Source: Streptomyces sp. NBC_00820 (GTDB lineage: Bacteria > Actinomycetota > Actinomycetes > Streptomycetales > Streptomycetaceae). Taken from it: a stretch of DNA of 64,000 bases. Below, one piece after another: positions 42,755 to 52,635 of the stretch. Where the stretch lies: contig NZ_CP108882.1 in the NCBI RefSeq assembly GCF_036347055.1, forward strand, positions 1,935,001-1,999,000, read 5' to 3'. Position 1 is the stretch's first letter; each line of letters begins with the position of its first letter. The notes under the pieces were generated by a model. That model saw only the letters and a program-made list of their open reading frames with translations, made no database searches and was not told where the DNA came from. The position numbers and the translations under genes were made by a program.

Positions 42755-43336
42755 TCAGGTCACCCGGTCCGCACGGTGTCTGACCGCCTTCAGCCGTACC
42801 TCCGTCGGGAGTGACGCCAGGCCCGCCGACTCCCGCGCGTGGGCCAGCGCATGGGTGGTGAAGTCGGTCAGCGCCGCCTCCGGGGCCGCGTCCGGCTCCA
42901 GCCGGAGCCACGCGCGGGCCCTCGGGGCCGTACGGCGGCCCGTCAGGACGACCGTCGCCGAGGCCACGCCCTGCCGACGGGCAGCGTCCTCGGCGACGGC
43001 GGCTTCCAGCGTCCTGCCCCTCAGCAGGGCGCTCCCGCCGTCGCCGGTGTCGATCAGGAGCTCGGCCGTCCGGTGGCGGCGCAGGACGGACGCCAGCCAC
43101 CACAGGGCGAGCAGGACGAGGACGGCCAGGCCCGCGATGACGGCCGGCCACCACCAGCCGGCGTTCCGCCAGCGGGTGCGCTCGGCGGCGCTGAGCAGGG
43201 CGTCGTGCGGGCCGGAGTGGATCCACCAGTGGGGCGGCGGCGCGCCGAGGCCGACGGCGAGCACCGACCCGCCGAGCGCGAGCAGCAGCAGGCCCACGAG
43301 TGCGAGCAGGACGCGGTTGACGGTACCTCCGCGCAT
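42755..43336 (-). CDS. AmaP-like alkaline-shock membrane anchor protein
   Basis: A 193-residue protein with two helices (about 6-28 and 58-80) and a soluble C-terminal domain (about 90-190, LLRGRTLEAAVAEDAARRQGVASATVVLTG). This is the layout of AmaP, which holds Asp23 at the membrane in Staphylococcus. Last gene of the Asp23 operon, 5 bp after the DUF6286 gene. ATG 43336 is the first start before the helix. Confidence 0.8.
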   Translation of the reverse strand: MRGGTVNRVLLALVGLLLLALGGSVLAVGLGAPPPHWWIHSGPHDALLSAAERTRWRNAGWWWPAVIAGLAVLVLLALWWLASVLRRHRTAELLIDTGDGGSALLRGRTLEAAVAEDAARRQGVASATVVLTGRRTAPRARAWLRLEPDAAPEAALTDFTTHALAHARESAGLASLPTEVRLKAVRHRADRVT

Positions 43337-43341
43337 GGTTG

Positions 43342-43986
43342 TCAGCCCTTCTTCCGTCCGGGGCGCCGGACCCGCACCGACACCGCGGGCGGGCGGGTCA
43401 GACCGAGTCCCTGGACCGCGTCGGCGAGCGTGGCGTCCAGGTCGGCGTGGACCTCGTCGAGGTCGCGGAAATGCGCGTCCGCGCGGACGTCGGCCTTGCC
43501 GCGGCGCATCCGCACGCGTACCGCCCGTACGCCGGAGATCTCCATGGCCCGGTCGCGCAGCACCAGGGCCGCCGCCTCGCGCGCCAGCGCGGCACGCACG
43601 TCGGGGCGCGGGCGCAGCATGGGCAGCAGGCGGCGCAGGCCGGGAGTGACGGCGAGGAGGATCAGCCACATGCCGAGGGCGGCGACGACGGCCGCCCCCG
43701 CCAGCACCCAGGTGTCGTCCAGCGGGCGTCCCGCGAGCTGCCGGGCCAGCGCGCGGCGCCAGTACATGGCGGGGTGGTCGGCGCGGACGGCGCAGACGTC
43801 GTACAGCAGGAGGCCGGCGCCGGCCAGGAGGAGCAGGGCGACGATGCCCGCCGGGACGCGGCGCGGCGACCAGAAGCGGCCGCTGCCGGCGGGGAGCGGG
43901 AGCGCCGGGGTCTTGGGGGGCCTGCCCGGGTCCTCGGGGACGGGCAGGGGCCGGGTGGGGTGCTCGGTCGGCCGGGGCTCGCTCAT
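43342..43986 (-). CDS. DUF6286 membrane protein of the Asp23 operon
   Basis: A 214-residue protein. A Pro-rich cytosolic tail (about 1-40) is followed by two helices (about 44-66 and 92-115) and a C-terminal soluble domain (about 125-210) with EISGVRAVRVRMRRGKADVRADAHF. It resembles AmaP in layout and is found with Asp23 genes in Streptomyces. The ATG overlaps the upstream Asp23 gene by 4 bp. Molecular role unknown. Confidence 0.78.
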   Translation of the reverse strand: MSEPRPTEHPTRPLPVPEDPGRPPKTPALPLPAGSGRFWSPRRVPAGIVALLLLAGAGLLLYDVCAVRADHPAMYWRRALARQLAGRPLDDTWVLAGAAVVAALGMWLILLAVTPGLRRLLPMLRPRPDVRAALAREAAALVLRDRAMEISGVRAVRVRMRRGKADVRADAHFRDLDEVHADLDATLADAVQGLGLTRPPAVSVRVRRPGRKKG

Positions 43987-44405
43987 GGCGTCCTCCCGTG
44001 TGGCTCGCCGGGTGCCGGGGTCAGGTGCAGCCGCTCGATCTCGACGGCGACCTCCGGCACCGCCATGCCCGCCAGCTCGCCCACCCGCTCCACGACGTGG
44101 CGGCGTACGGCGGCACAGCGGGCGCCGATGTCGCAGGGATGGGCGAGTTCGAGGTGGACGCGGACGCGGGCCGTGGCGACCGGGGTGGCCTCCCCCTGCG
44201 CGCGGCGGGGGGACTGATGGCGTACGACGACCGTGGCGTGCGGGGCCGCGGCGCCCTCGGGCAGCGGGGTGAGCGCCTCGCGCGCGGCCTGCGCGGCGAT
44301 CTTCGCGACGACCCGGTCGGCGATCCGGGTGGCGCCGCGTTCTCCCGGCGGCACGACGGTCAGGGGCGGGCGTGCCGTGCCGGTCTCCGGGTTCACGGCG
44401 GTCAC
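43983..44405 (-). CDS. Asp23/Gls24 family envelope stress protein, copy 2
   Basis: A 140-residue soluble protein with the Asp23 fold: RIADRVVAKIAAQAAREAL, VRVHLELAHPCDIGARCAAVRRHVVERVGEL, VPEVAVEIERLHL. Asp23 forms filaments or clouds next to the membrane in Staphylococcus and is linked to envelope stress. GTG 44405 overlaps the upstream small membrane gene by 4 bp (GTGA). Confidence 0.85.
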   Translation of the reverse strand: MTAVNPETGTARPPLTVVPPGERGATRIADRVVAKIAAQAAREALTPLPEGAAAPHATVVVRHQSPRRAQGEATPVATARVRVHLELAHPCDIGARCAAVRRHVVERVGELAGMAVPEVAVEIERLHLTPAPGEPHGRTP

Positions 44406-44596
44406 CGCCGCCGGTCGCGCCGGTCGCCCCGGGTGTGGAAGAGGTCGCCCAGCTCCAGGTCGCCCTCCACGAACCTGCCGACCACGAAGCCGACGGCCCC
44501 CAGCGCGGCCACCAGCAGAAACGCCCCGAACCCGCCGAAGTATCCGGCGAATCCCAGTGCCATTCCGGCGATCATGCCGACCACGGCCATGCTCAT
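44402..44596 (-). CDS. Small DUF2273-like membrane protein of the Asp23 operon
   Basis: A 64-residue protein with two hydrophobic helices (MAVVGMIAGMALGFAGYF; AFLLVAALGAVGFVVGRFV) and a basic C-terminus (LFHTRGDRRDRRR). Size and position resemble DUF2273 proteins placed between Asp23 genes in Gram-positive bacteria. ATG 44596 or 44590 may be used. It ends overlapping the next gene by 4 bp. Confidence 0.75.
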   Translation of the reverse strand: MSMAVVGMIAGMALGFAGYFGGFGAFLLVAALGAVGFVVGRFVEGDLELGDLFHTRGDRRDRRR

Positions 44597-44650
44597 TCCG
44601 CGCTCCTCAGCTCGTCAGACATGCTCTGCCGGATGTCCCGTGCCCGGGTC

Positions 44651-45127
44651 TCACTGGATACGAGGCTGCTCGGGCTGCTCCTCCTCCTCGTCCGGGAGTT
44701 TGACGTCGCTCACCGCGATGTTGACCTCGACGACCTCGAGTCCGGTCATGCGTTCCACGGCGGCGATCACGTTCTCGCGTACGGCGTGGGCGACATCGCC
44801 GATGGACACGCCGTAGTCCACGACGATCTCCAGGTCCAGCGCGGTCTGCACCTCGCCGACCTCGGCCTTCACACCCCGGCTCACCGCCTTGGAGCCGCCG
44901 GGCACGCGGTCGCGCACGGCTCCGAAGGTGCGGGCGAGACCGCTGCCCATGGCGTGGACCCCGACCACGTCCCGTGCGGCGAGCCCGGCGATCTTCTCCA
45001 CGACTCCGTCGGCGATGGTCGTCCGTCCGCGGGTCGCCGGGTCCCCGCCGCCACGCCGGATGGCCTTGCGGACGGACACCTGCGCCTCGGTGTCGGTCTC
45101 CAGCGTCGTCGTTGTGTTCTCGGTCAT
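44651..45127 (-). CDS. Asp23/Gls24 family envelope stress protein, copy 1
   Basis: A 158-residue protein and the first gene of the operon. Core: RTTIADGVVEKIAGLAARDVVGVHAMG, VQTALDLEIVVDYGVSIGDVAHAVRENVIAAVERMTG, VVEVNIAVSDVKL, followed by an acidic tail (DEEEEQPEQP). The N-terminal ~30 residues (ENTTTTLETDTEA) are likely disordered. ATG 45127 has GGGACGG as a weak SD. Confidence 0.9.
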   Translation of the reverse strand: MTENTTTTLETDTEAQVSVRKAIRRGGGDPATRGRTTIADGVVEKIAGLAARDVVGVHAMGSGLARTFGAVRDRVPGGSKAVSRGVKAEVGEVQTALDLEIVVDYGVSIGDVAHAVRENVIAAVERMTGLEVVEVNIAVSDVKLPDEEEEQPEQPRIQ

Positions 45128-45214
45128 CGTGGCCCGTCCCTTTCGGTCGTCCTTCACGGACCACCGTAAGCACGCTTTCCCCATCGCGCGCCGGAGATGC
45201 GGCAGGCTGGAGGA

Positions 45215-45949
45215 ATGACGTCGGACGGATGGACCCAGGCGGTACGGCAACAGCTCGGGCTGGGCAGGCTGCTGCCGCTCGGCAGCGCGCGGGACGGCGC
45301 GTGGATCGCGGAAGGGGCGGTCGCGGCGGTGCTGGGGGGTGCGGTGGCGCGGGAGGTGCCGGAGGTGCGGCTGGGCGTGCCGCGGATCTCGCTCGCCGAT
45401 CCGGAGGACGTCGACGAGCCCGTCGTACCGCCCCCGCCGAGTGCGCTGCCGCCGGGCGCGCTGCGGGTGACGGCGGACTTCGCGGCGGCTCCGGGCGAGC
45501 CGCTGCCCGCGACGGCGGCCCGGCTGCGGGCGGTGCTGGCGGCGGCGTCCCGGCGCCTCGGCCTCGAGGTCACGGAGGTGGACCTGCGGGTGACCGACCT
45601 GCTGGAGGCGGCCGACGGGCAGCCCGCGCCGGTGCGCCCGCCGCGGCCGCCGGCGGCCCGGGAGGCCACGGACCCCGAGGAGTCCCGCGCGGCCGCGGCC
45701 GCGCTCGCCGTCCCCGGGGTCGCCCGGCTGACCGGCTCGCTGGGGGGTCTGGGCCGTGCGGTGCACATCGAGCAGCGGGCGGAGGGGGCCGGGGAAACGG
45801 CCTCCCTGCCGCGGCTGCACGCGCGCGTGGAGCTGGCGACGGCCGCGGACGAGCGGGCCGTGGAGGTGGCCCGGCGGGTACGCGAGGCCGTACGGGGCGC
45901 GCTGGCCGGTCACCCGACGGTGGCGGTGCTGGTCACGTCGGTGGGGTGA
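45215..45949 (+). CDS. Streptomyces conserved protein beside the Asp23 operon (so-called NPV P10 family)
   Basis: A 244-residue soluble protein, divergent from the Asp23 operon by 87 bp. Its two halves each contain a beta-alpha module reminiscent of Asp23 (LGVPRISLAD, VTADFAAAPGEPLPATAARLRAVLAAASRRLGLEVTEVDLRVTDLL; LHARVELATAADERAVEVARRVREAVRGALAGHPTVAVLV). I read this as a possible diverged double-Asp23 fold; the database family name is not informative. ATG 45215 has an SD (GGAGG) only 2 nt upstream, so the start may be slightly later. Confidence 0.7.
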   Translation: MTSDGWTQAVRQQLGLGRLLPLGSARDGAWIAEGAVAAVLGGAVAREVPEVRLGVPRISLADPEDVDEPVVPPPPSALPPGALRVTADFAAAPGEPLPATAARLRAVLAAASRRLGLEVTEVDLRVTDLLEAADGQPAPVRPPRPPAAREATDPEESRAAAAALAVPGVARLTGSLGGLGRAVHIEQRAEGAGETASLPRLHARVELATAADERAVEVARRVREAVRGALAGHPTVAVLVTSVG

Positions 45950-45960
45950 CCGGCTGCATC

Positions 45961-46019
45961 CGGGAACTGGGGCGACCGGCTCTGCCCGGGAAGCGGGGCG
46001 ACAGGCTCTGCCCGGGAAG
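45961..46019. repeat. 26-bp tandem repeat, about 2.3 copies
   Basis: CGGGAACTGGGGCGACCGGC at 45961 recurs at 45987 with period 26, then a partial third copy. It lies between convergent genes and ends near the enoyl-CoA hydratase stop. Confidence 0.7.
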
Positions 46020-46045
46020 TGAGCCGGTCCGCGTGGCGCGGGCGG

Positions 46046-46846
46046 TCAGTCGCCGATGCCGGCCAGGTCCCGCAGGCGCCGGGCCTGGGCGGCGCGTTCG
46101 GCGGCGCGCTGCTCCTCGTACGTCCGGTCCGCGGCACCGCGCAGCAGCGCCTTGGTCTCCACCACGGCGTCGCGCGGTGCGGCAAGGAGCGCGGTGACCA
46201 GGTCCTGGACGGCGCCGTCGAGTTCCTCGGTGGGCACGGCGAGGTTGGCCAGCCCGGAGGCCACCGCCTCCCCGGCCTGGACGAAGCGCCCGGTCGCGCA
46301 GATCTCGAGCGCGCGGGCGTACCCCACGAGACCGACGAGCGGATGCGTGCCGGTCAGGTCCGGGACCAGGCCGAGGCTCGTCTCACGCATGGCGAACTGC
46401 ACGTCGTCCGCGACGATGCGCAGGTCGCAGGCGAGCGCGAGCTGGAACCCGGCACCGACGGCGTGTCCCTGGACAGCGGCGACGGACACGAGGTCGCTGC
46501 GTCGCCACCAGGTGAACGCCTCCTGGTATCCGGCGATGACCGCGTCGAGCCCGGCGTCGTCACGGCGCGCGAGATCGATGAAGGTCGGCTCGCCCTCGAT
46601 CCCCTCGGGGGTGAACATCTGCCGGTCCAGCCCTGCGGAGAAGGACTTGCCCTCACCGCGCAGCACGACGACACGGACGGAGCCCGGCAGCAGTCGGCCC
46701 GCTTCGGCCAGGGCACGCCACAGAGCGGGGCTCTGCGCGTTGCGCTTGGCCGGGTTGGTCAGCGTCACCGTGGCGAGCGCGTCGTCGACGGTGAGCCGTA
46801 CGCCGTCCTTGTCGAGGACAGGAGCGACGTCCTGGGGCGAAGCCAT
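46046..46846 (-). CDS. Enoyl-CoA hydratase/isomerase family protein
   Basis: A 266-residue crotonase-fold protein. Oxyanion-hole segments are GKSFSAGLDRQMF and VQGHAVGAGFQLALACDLRIV. Catalytic Glu positions appear as RETSLGLVPDLTGTHPLVGLVG; the first is shifted compared with classical hydratases, so isomerase or other crotonase chemistry cannot be excluded. ATG 46846 has GGAGGCG about 7 nt upstream; the frame extension to 46876 is less likely. Confidence 0.9.
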   Translation of the reverse strand: MASPQDVAPVLDKDGVRLTVDDALATVTLTNPAKRNAQSPALWRALAEAGRLLPGSVRVVVLRGEGKSFSAGLDRQMFTPEGIEGEPTFIDLARRDDAGLDAVIAGYQEAFTWWRRSDLVSVAAVQGHAVGAGFQLALACDLRIVADDVQFAMRETSLGLVPDLTGTHPLVGLVGYARALEICATGRFVQAGEAVASGLANLAVPTEELDGAVQDLVTALLAAPRDAVVETKALLRGAADRTYEEQRAAERAAQARRLRDLAGIGD

Positions 46847-46975
46847 GGTTGCGCCTCCGATGGGTGCGGTCGTCACGCAGTGCCGTACGGCATGCGAAGT
46901 GACTGCACAGTAACCACCCGGCCGATCAGGTCATCGACCGGGTGGCCACCATCGAAGCCGATGGGCCGCCCGGAA

Positions 46976-47197
46976 TCAGGACGATGCGGCCTTCTTGCCC
47001 CGCGTCGCACCGCCACGCCCACGAAGCGTGACGCCCGACTCGCTGAGCATCCGGTGCACGAAGCCATACGAGCGGCCGGTCTCCTCGGCCAGCGCTCGGA
47101 TGCTCGCACCGGAGTCGTACTTCTTCTTCAGGTCTGCCGCGAGCTTGTCGCGCGCGGCGCCGGTAACCCGGCTGCCCTTCTTCAGAGTCTCGGCCAC
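46976..47197 (-). CDS. gbn: Gbn, GATC-binding nucleoid-associated protein
   Basis: A 73-residue basic protein with one helix-turn-helix (about 27-58: YDSGASIRALAEETGRSYGFVHRML) and a Lys/Arg-rich tail ending GRGGATRGKKAASS. It matches, from memory, S. coelicolor SCO1839/Gbn, a small actinobacterial nucleoid protein that binds GATC-centred sites and affects development and antibiotic production. GTG 47197 is taken as start because GAGGAGG lies 7 nt upstream and gives 73 residues; an open frame to 47338 exists. GATC-rich DNA lies upstream. Confidence 0.88.
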   Translation of the reverse strand: MAETLKKGSRVTGAARDKLAADLKKKYDSGASIRALAEETGRSYGFVHRMLSESGVTLRGRGGATRGKKAASS

Positions 47198-47532
47198 CCG
47201 TGCCTCCTCATGGGAAGTGCGCTCTGGTCTCCTCATGATCACCCCTCCGGGGCGTGATGGCCACCCATTCGGCAAGGTCCGTGAGACATCGTTGTGACGA
47301 CAGGAGCGGGTCCCCACATACGGAATCACGCATTCCACGGCGTGGCGCTCGCACGGCCGAACGGGTGGATTCGCGAAGTGCCAGGTCAGGGACGCGAAAC
47401 GGCCGACCCCTTGGTGCTCAAGGGATCGGCCGCGAAATCCGTGTACGACACACCTCGGTACGAGGAGATCTCACACAGATGGTGGATCACGGATCGGCTG
47501 AATGATCCATACGCAGTGGATCAGGCGTTCGA
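47198..47532. other. 335-bp upstream region of gbn, relatively AT-rich and GATC-rich
   Basis: No convincing gene: open frames on the plus strand (for example 47294-47560) have poor third-position GC. The region holds a terminator-like hairpin at 47400-47432 and nine GATC sites in all, six of them after 47460 if the count extends to the ABC-F stop. The gbn promoter must lie here. Confidence 0.65.
47400..47432 (-). terminator. Hairpin between the ABC-F gene and gbn
   Basis: CGGCCGACCCCTTG pairs with CAAGGGATCGGCCG (one mismatch) across a short loop; the 3' arm contains a GATC. Confidence 0.6.

Positions 47533-47553
<21 letters not shown>
47467..47553. promoter_or_regulatory. Cluster of seven GATC sites (candidate Gbn-binding array)
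   Basis: GATC starts at 47467, 47485, 47492, 47504, 47519, 47531 and 47550, spaced 7-19 bp. The last two overlap or adjoin the ABC-F 3' end. Expected frequency in this GC-rich DNA is below one per 300 bp. Confidence 0.55.
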
Positions 47554-49137
<1,584 letters not shown>

Positions 49138-49188
49138 ACTCCAGGGCGTACAGGGTGGGCGGTGGGCGGCTGAGGGCGTTCCCGCCGT

Positions 49189-49212
49189 CTAATGCGCGAG
49201 GAGAATGGCCAT
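49189..49212 (-). CDS. Putative leader peptide MAILLAH upstream of the ABC-F gene
   Basis: ATG 49212 opens a seven-codon ORF (MAILLAH, stop TAG at 49189) that ends 51 nt before the ABC-F start. There is no SD, but a TAGACT hexamer sits at 49224-49219, 6 nt upstream, so the transcript could begin at the ATG itself (leaderless). A GCAAGG/CCTTGC hairpin lies just upstream of the hexamer. Leader ORFs often control ABC-F genes by ribosome stalling on antibiotics. No regulator is proven. Confidence 0.4.
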   Translation of the reverse strand: MAILLAH

Positions 49213-49218
49213 GGGCCA

Positions 49219-49224
49219 AGTCTA
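49219..49224 (-). promoter_or_regulatory. -10 hexamer TAGACT for a leaderless transcript
   Basis: TAGACT fits the TANNNT consensus of Streptomyces HrdB promoters and is spaced so that transcription would start at the A of the MAILLAH start codon. No clear -35 was found. Confidence 0.4.
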
Positions 49225-49473
49225 ACGGGGCCGTGCAAGGGGTTTTCCTTGCGCCCGCGTGTCCGCGCCGGTCCCCGGGGCGGACGTTGCCTGGTGGCGC
49301 GCGGTCCGGGGACCCCCGAGCGGGGCGGGCTGTGGCGTACGGCACTCCGCCGGGGGTGATCGGCGCGGGCGTACCCCGTTCGGGGGTTCGTTCGGCGGGG
49401 TCGGAGCTGGTCGGGTAAGGATGGCGCCAGGACGCGGGCGACGGGCGCGGCGTGGGCAGAGGACGGTGGGCGC

Positions 49474-50361
49474 GTGCAGTTCGACGACGACGCGGGTCTG
49501 GACACGTCCGAGGTCCAGGACGCCCGCAGGAGCCGGATCCCGGGCGGCCGGGCGACCATCGGCGGCGGTCTCGTCGGCCTGGTCGGCCTGCTGCTGGCGC
49601 TCTTCGTGGGCGTCGGCCCCGATCAGCTCGGCCTGACCGACGGGGACTCGCCCACGTCGACCTCCTCCTCCCTCTCCGAGGTCCAGCAGACGTGCCGCAC
49701 CGGGCGCGACGCGAACACCCGGGACGACTGCCGGGTGGTGGCGGTGGTCAACAGCGTGCAGGACTACTGGACGCAGGAGTTCCGGCAGCACGAGGCCAGG
49801 TACACCCCGGCGCCGACCGTCTTCTTCAACGGGCAGATCTACACCGCCTGCGGCGCGGCGACGTCGGCGGTGGGGCCGTTCTACTGCCCCCGGGACCGGA
49901 AGGTCTATCTGGACCTCGGTTTCTTCGACGAACTGCGGACGAAGTTCGGGGCGAGCGGCGGGGCGTTCGCCCAGGCGTACGTCGTGGCGCACGAGTACGG
50001 CCATCACGTGCAGGACCTGATGGGCACCCTGGGCCGCACCCAGGACGGGCTGGCCGGCGCCAACAGCAACTCGGTGCGGACGGAGCTGCAGGCGGACTGC
50101 TACGCCGGGGTGTGGGCGCACCACGCGACGACGACGCCGGACGAATCGACGGGCCGGCCGCTGATCACCAGCCTGACGCAGGCCGACATCCAGGACGGTC
50201 TGGACGCGGCGGCGGCCGTGGGTGACGACCGGATCCAGGAGCGGTTCCAGGCGAGGGTGACGCCGGAGACGTGGACGCACGGCTCGGCACAACAGCGGCA
50301 GCAGTGGTTCGGGCAGGGGTTCCGGACCGGGGACCCGGCCCGGTGCGACACGTTCCGCTGA
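49474..50361 (+). CDS. Neutral zinc metallopeptidase, YpfJ-like membrane protein
   Basis: A 295-residue protein. One helix (about 28-48) follows an N-terminal cytosolic part (FDDDAGLDTSEVQDARRS), giving an outward-facing catalytic domain. The zinc motif is VVAHEYGHHVQD (about 170-181), and the third ligand and surrounding residues lie in ELQADCYAGVWAHHA. Cys pairs (QTCRTG, DDCRV; ACGAA, FYCPRD) suggest disulfides. The family is annotated as neutral zinc metallopeptidase with unknown target. GTG 49474 is used. Confidence 0.9.
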   Translation: MQFDDDAGLDTSEVQDARRSRIPGGRATIGGGLVGLVGLLLALFVGVGPDQLGLTDGDSPTSTSSSLSEVQQTCRTGRDANTRDDCRVVAVVNSVQDYWTQEFRQHEARYTPAPTVFFNGQIYTACGAATSAVGPFYCPRDRKVYLDLGFFDELRTKFGASGGAFAQAYVVAHEYGHHVQDLMGTLGRTQDGLAGANSNSVRTELQADCYAGVWAHHATTTPDESTGRPLITSLTQADIQDGLDAAAAVGDDRIQERFQARVTPETWTHGSAQQRQQWFGQGFRTGDPARCDTFR

Positions 50362-50451
50362 GGCGGGGCCTGCCGCGCCGAGGCGTTGTCGGTGGCGGCT
50401 GCGAGACTGAACGGCGAGTCTCCACAGGACCGGCACGAAGGAGTGATCGGT

Positions 50452-50865
50452 ATGGCGGGTACGGGCGGTGGACGGCCGAGTGTCTATCCGGCGCTGCTGT
50501 ACACGGACGCGAGGGCGGCGATCAGACAGCTCACGGAGGCCTTCGGTTTCACCGAGCTGTCGGTGTACGAGACGGAGAGCGGCACCGTGCTCCACGCCGA
50601 GCTGGTCCAGGGTGCCGGCGCGGTGATGGTCGGCTCCAAGGGGCGCGGTGGCGTCTTCGACACGGTGATGAAGGACGCGGGGCCCGCGGGGGTGTACGTC
50701 GTCGTGGACGACGTCGACGCCCACCACCAGCGGGCCGTGGAGCACGGCGCCGAGATCCTGATGCCCCCGACCGACCAGGACTACGGATCGCGGGACTACA
50801 TGGCCCGGGACGCCGAGGGCAACATCTGGAGCTTCGGGACGTACGCCCCGGAGATCGGCGTCTGA
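50452..50865 (+). CDS. VOC-fold (glyoxalase/bleomycin-resistance-like) protein
   Basis: A 137-residue protein with two beta-alpha-beta-beta-beta modules: PALLYTDARAAIRQLTEAFGFTELSVYETESGTVLHAEL and GVYVVVDDVDAHHQRAVEHGAEILMPPTDQDYGSRDYMARDAEGNIWSFGTY. The late GNIWSFG is typical of VOC proteins of the PhnB/glyoxalase type. Metal ligands are not obvious and the substrate is unknown. ATG 50452 has GAAGGAG about 9 nt upstream. Confidence 0.85.
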   Translation: MAGTGGGRPSVYPALLYTDARAAIRQLTEAFGFTELSVYETESGTVLHAELVQGAGAVMVGSKGRGGVFDTVMKDAGPAGVYVVVDDVDAHHQRAVEHGAEILMPPTDQDYGSRDYMARDAEGNIWSFGTYAPEIGV

Positions 50866-51013
50866 GCGGCACCTGAGAGGCCCGCGCACCGCTGCCGCGG
50901 GCCGTCCCCCGGCGCCGCCCACTCCCCCGGTCGGCGCCCGGCCGCCCCGAAACCCCCGACGGCGCCCGGTCGCCCACCCGGCCGCGCCTGCCTGTCCCTC
51001 GGCTGTCCCGCGG

Positions 51014-52444
51014 CTATCCCCCGGTGTGGACCTGGAAGGCGGCGCGGCGTACGGCCTTGGCGAGGGCCGGGTCGGGGTGGGCGGCGGCGAGCGCGACCAG
51101 GACCTGCACGGTGCGCGGGTGACCGACGGCACGCACCTCGTCCAGCAGCATGGGCACGGTGGGCTGCACCGCGGCCTCCAGGTGCCGTACCAGCACGTCC
51201 GTCTCTCCGTGGTCGGCGACGGCGGCGGCCGTGTCGACCCACAGCCACGTGGCCTCCTCGCGGGTGAGCACCTCGTGGGCGTCCTCCGGGTCGACGCCGT
51301 CGTGCTCGGCGAGCCACAGCAGTGCGTACGGTCTGAGCGCCGGCTCGTCCAGCACGGCGCGCACGTCGGGCTCGGCGGGGGCGCCGACGACGCGCAGCGC
51401 CTCGAAGGCGAGGCCGCGCAGCAGGGCGTCCTCACCGCGGGCGGCGTGGATCAGTTCGCCCACGGCGCTGCCGACGGGGCGGGCGGCGAGCCAGGCGCGG
51501 TACTCGGCGCGGGCCGCGTTGGGGCGGAGCTGGGCGCAGCCGCGGAGCATGTCCTCGGCGGCGTGCTCGATGTTGCCTGCGGGGCTCTGCGCGGCCACGC
51601 AGATCTGCTCCAGCTTGACCCAGACCGCCCAGCTGCCGAGCGGGGTGAGCGTGGCGTGGCCGTCGCCGTGGGTGAGGGCGCCGACGGCGGCGAGGGCCTC
51701 GACGGCCCAGTCCAGGAGGGGGTCCAGCCGGGTGCCGGGGGCGGCGGGCACGGGCTCGGGCGCGGGTGCGGGTGCGGCCTGGCCGAGCGGTTCGGCGGAG
51801 CCGGGCGCGTAGGAGACCTCGCAGCGCGCGGTGCGCAGTTCGGTGACCCGCTGCTGGAGCAGGTCGAGCAGCTGCTCGACCGGGACGGGACCGGCGGAGA
51901 GCTGGAGGAAGGAGAGCACCTGGGGCATGGCCGAGACCACTTCGGCGACAGCGGCCGGCTCGTGGTCCTCGGGCTCGGGGCAGGCGAGGGACCAGGCGTC
52001 GAAGAGCGCGACCCAGCCGCGCAGCACGGCGCTGTCGTCGCGGTCCCAGGCGCGCAGGCGCCAGCTGGGGCGCGCGGTGTCCCCGTGCACCTCGACGAGT
52101 CCTGCGAGGCGGGCGGTGTCCCACTCGGCGCGGACCTGGGCGGCGCTCAGGCCGAGTTCGGCGGCGGCGAGTTCGGCGGTCGCCGCGGAGAGGGTGGCCT
52201 TGCCGTCGGCGGTGGCGCCGTCCCGGCCGGGGCCCAGGGAGGCATCGGCCCAGCGCGCGACGCGGACCGCGCCGAGCAGACCGGTGCGCGCCATTCTGGC
52301 CAGTTCGGAGGGGGCGGGGGTGCCCTCCGGAGGCCGGGGTGCGGAGCGGCGGGGGCGGCGCTGGTTCACAGCTCTGGGGGCGGCGGCCAGGGGTCGAGGT
52401 CGGACGAGTCGGAGCCTGGAGTCGCGCGGGATACGGGACGTCAC
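51014..52444 (-). CDS. Large actinobacterial protein of unknown function, HEAT-like C-terminus
   Basis: A 476-residue cytoplasmic protein. The first ~50 residues are basic and disordered (RLRLVRPRPLAAAPRAVNQRRPRR). The middle (about 60-270) is helical, with winged-helix-like SAAQVRAEWDTARLAGLVEVHG, and a Pro-rich break at about 225-245. The C-terminal third (about 330-476) has repeated helix pairs (GLAFEALRVVGAPAEPDVRAVLDEPALRPYALLWLAEHD) like HEAT/PBS repeats. I recognise no domain with a known activity. Start ATG 52444. Confidence 0.7.
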   Translation of the reverse strand: MTSRIPRDSRLRLVRPRPLAAAPRAVNQRRPRRSAPRPPEGTPAPSELARMARTGLLGAVRVARWADASLGPGRDGATADGKATLSAATAELAAAELGLSAAQVRAEWDTARLAGLVEVHGDTARPSWRLRAWDRDDSAVLRGWVALFDAWSLACPEPEDHEPAAVAEVVSAMPQVLSFLQLSAGPVPVEQLLDLLQQRVTELRTARCEVSYAPGSAEPLGQAAPAPAPEPVPAAPGTRLDPLLDWAVEALAAVGALTHGDGHATLTPLGSWAVWVKLEQICVAAQSPAGNIEHAAEDMLRGCAQLRPNAARAEYRAWLAARPVGSAVGELIHAARGEDALLRGLAFEALRVVGAPAEPDVRAVLDEPALRPYALLWLAEHDGVDPEDAHEVLTREEATWLWVDTAAAVADHGETDVLVRHLEAAVQPTVPMLLDEVRAVGHPRTVQVLVALAAAHPDPALAKAVRRAAFQVHTGG

Positions 52445-52635
52445 GGGGTGCAGTCTTCCGGTTGACGGTCCGAAAACCCAAACGGAATGTCACGGGGGGC
52501 GACGAAGCTGGCCAACGCACGGTGCGACGTGACGGGTGAGGAGACGTGATCAGGCCAGTCGTACGGCTGTGCGCGCCCTTGAGCGGAACGGCGGGAACCG
52601 GTCCGCGGCCCGGTTCCCGGAACGTGCCGGGCGGC

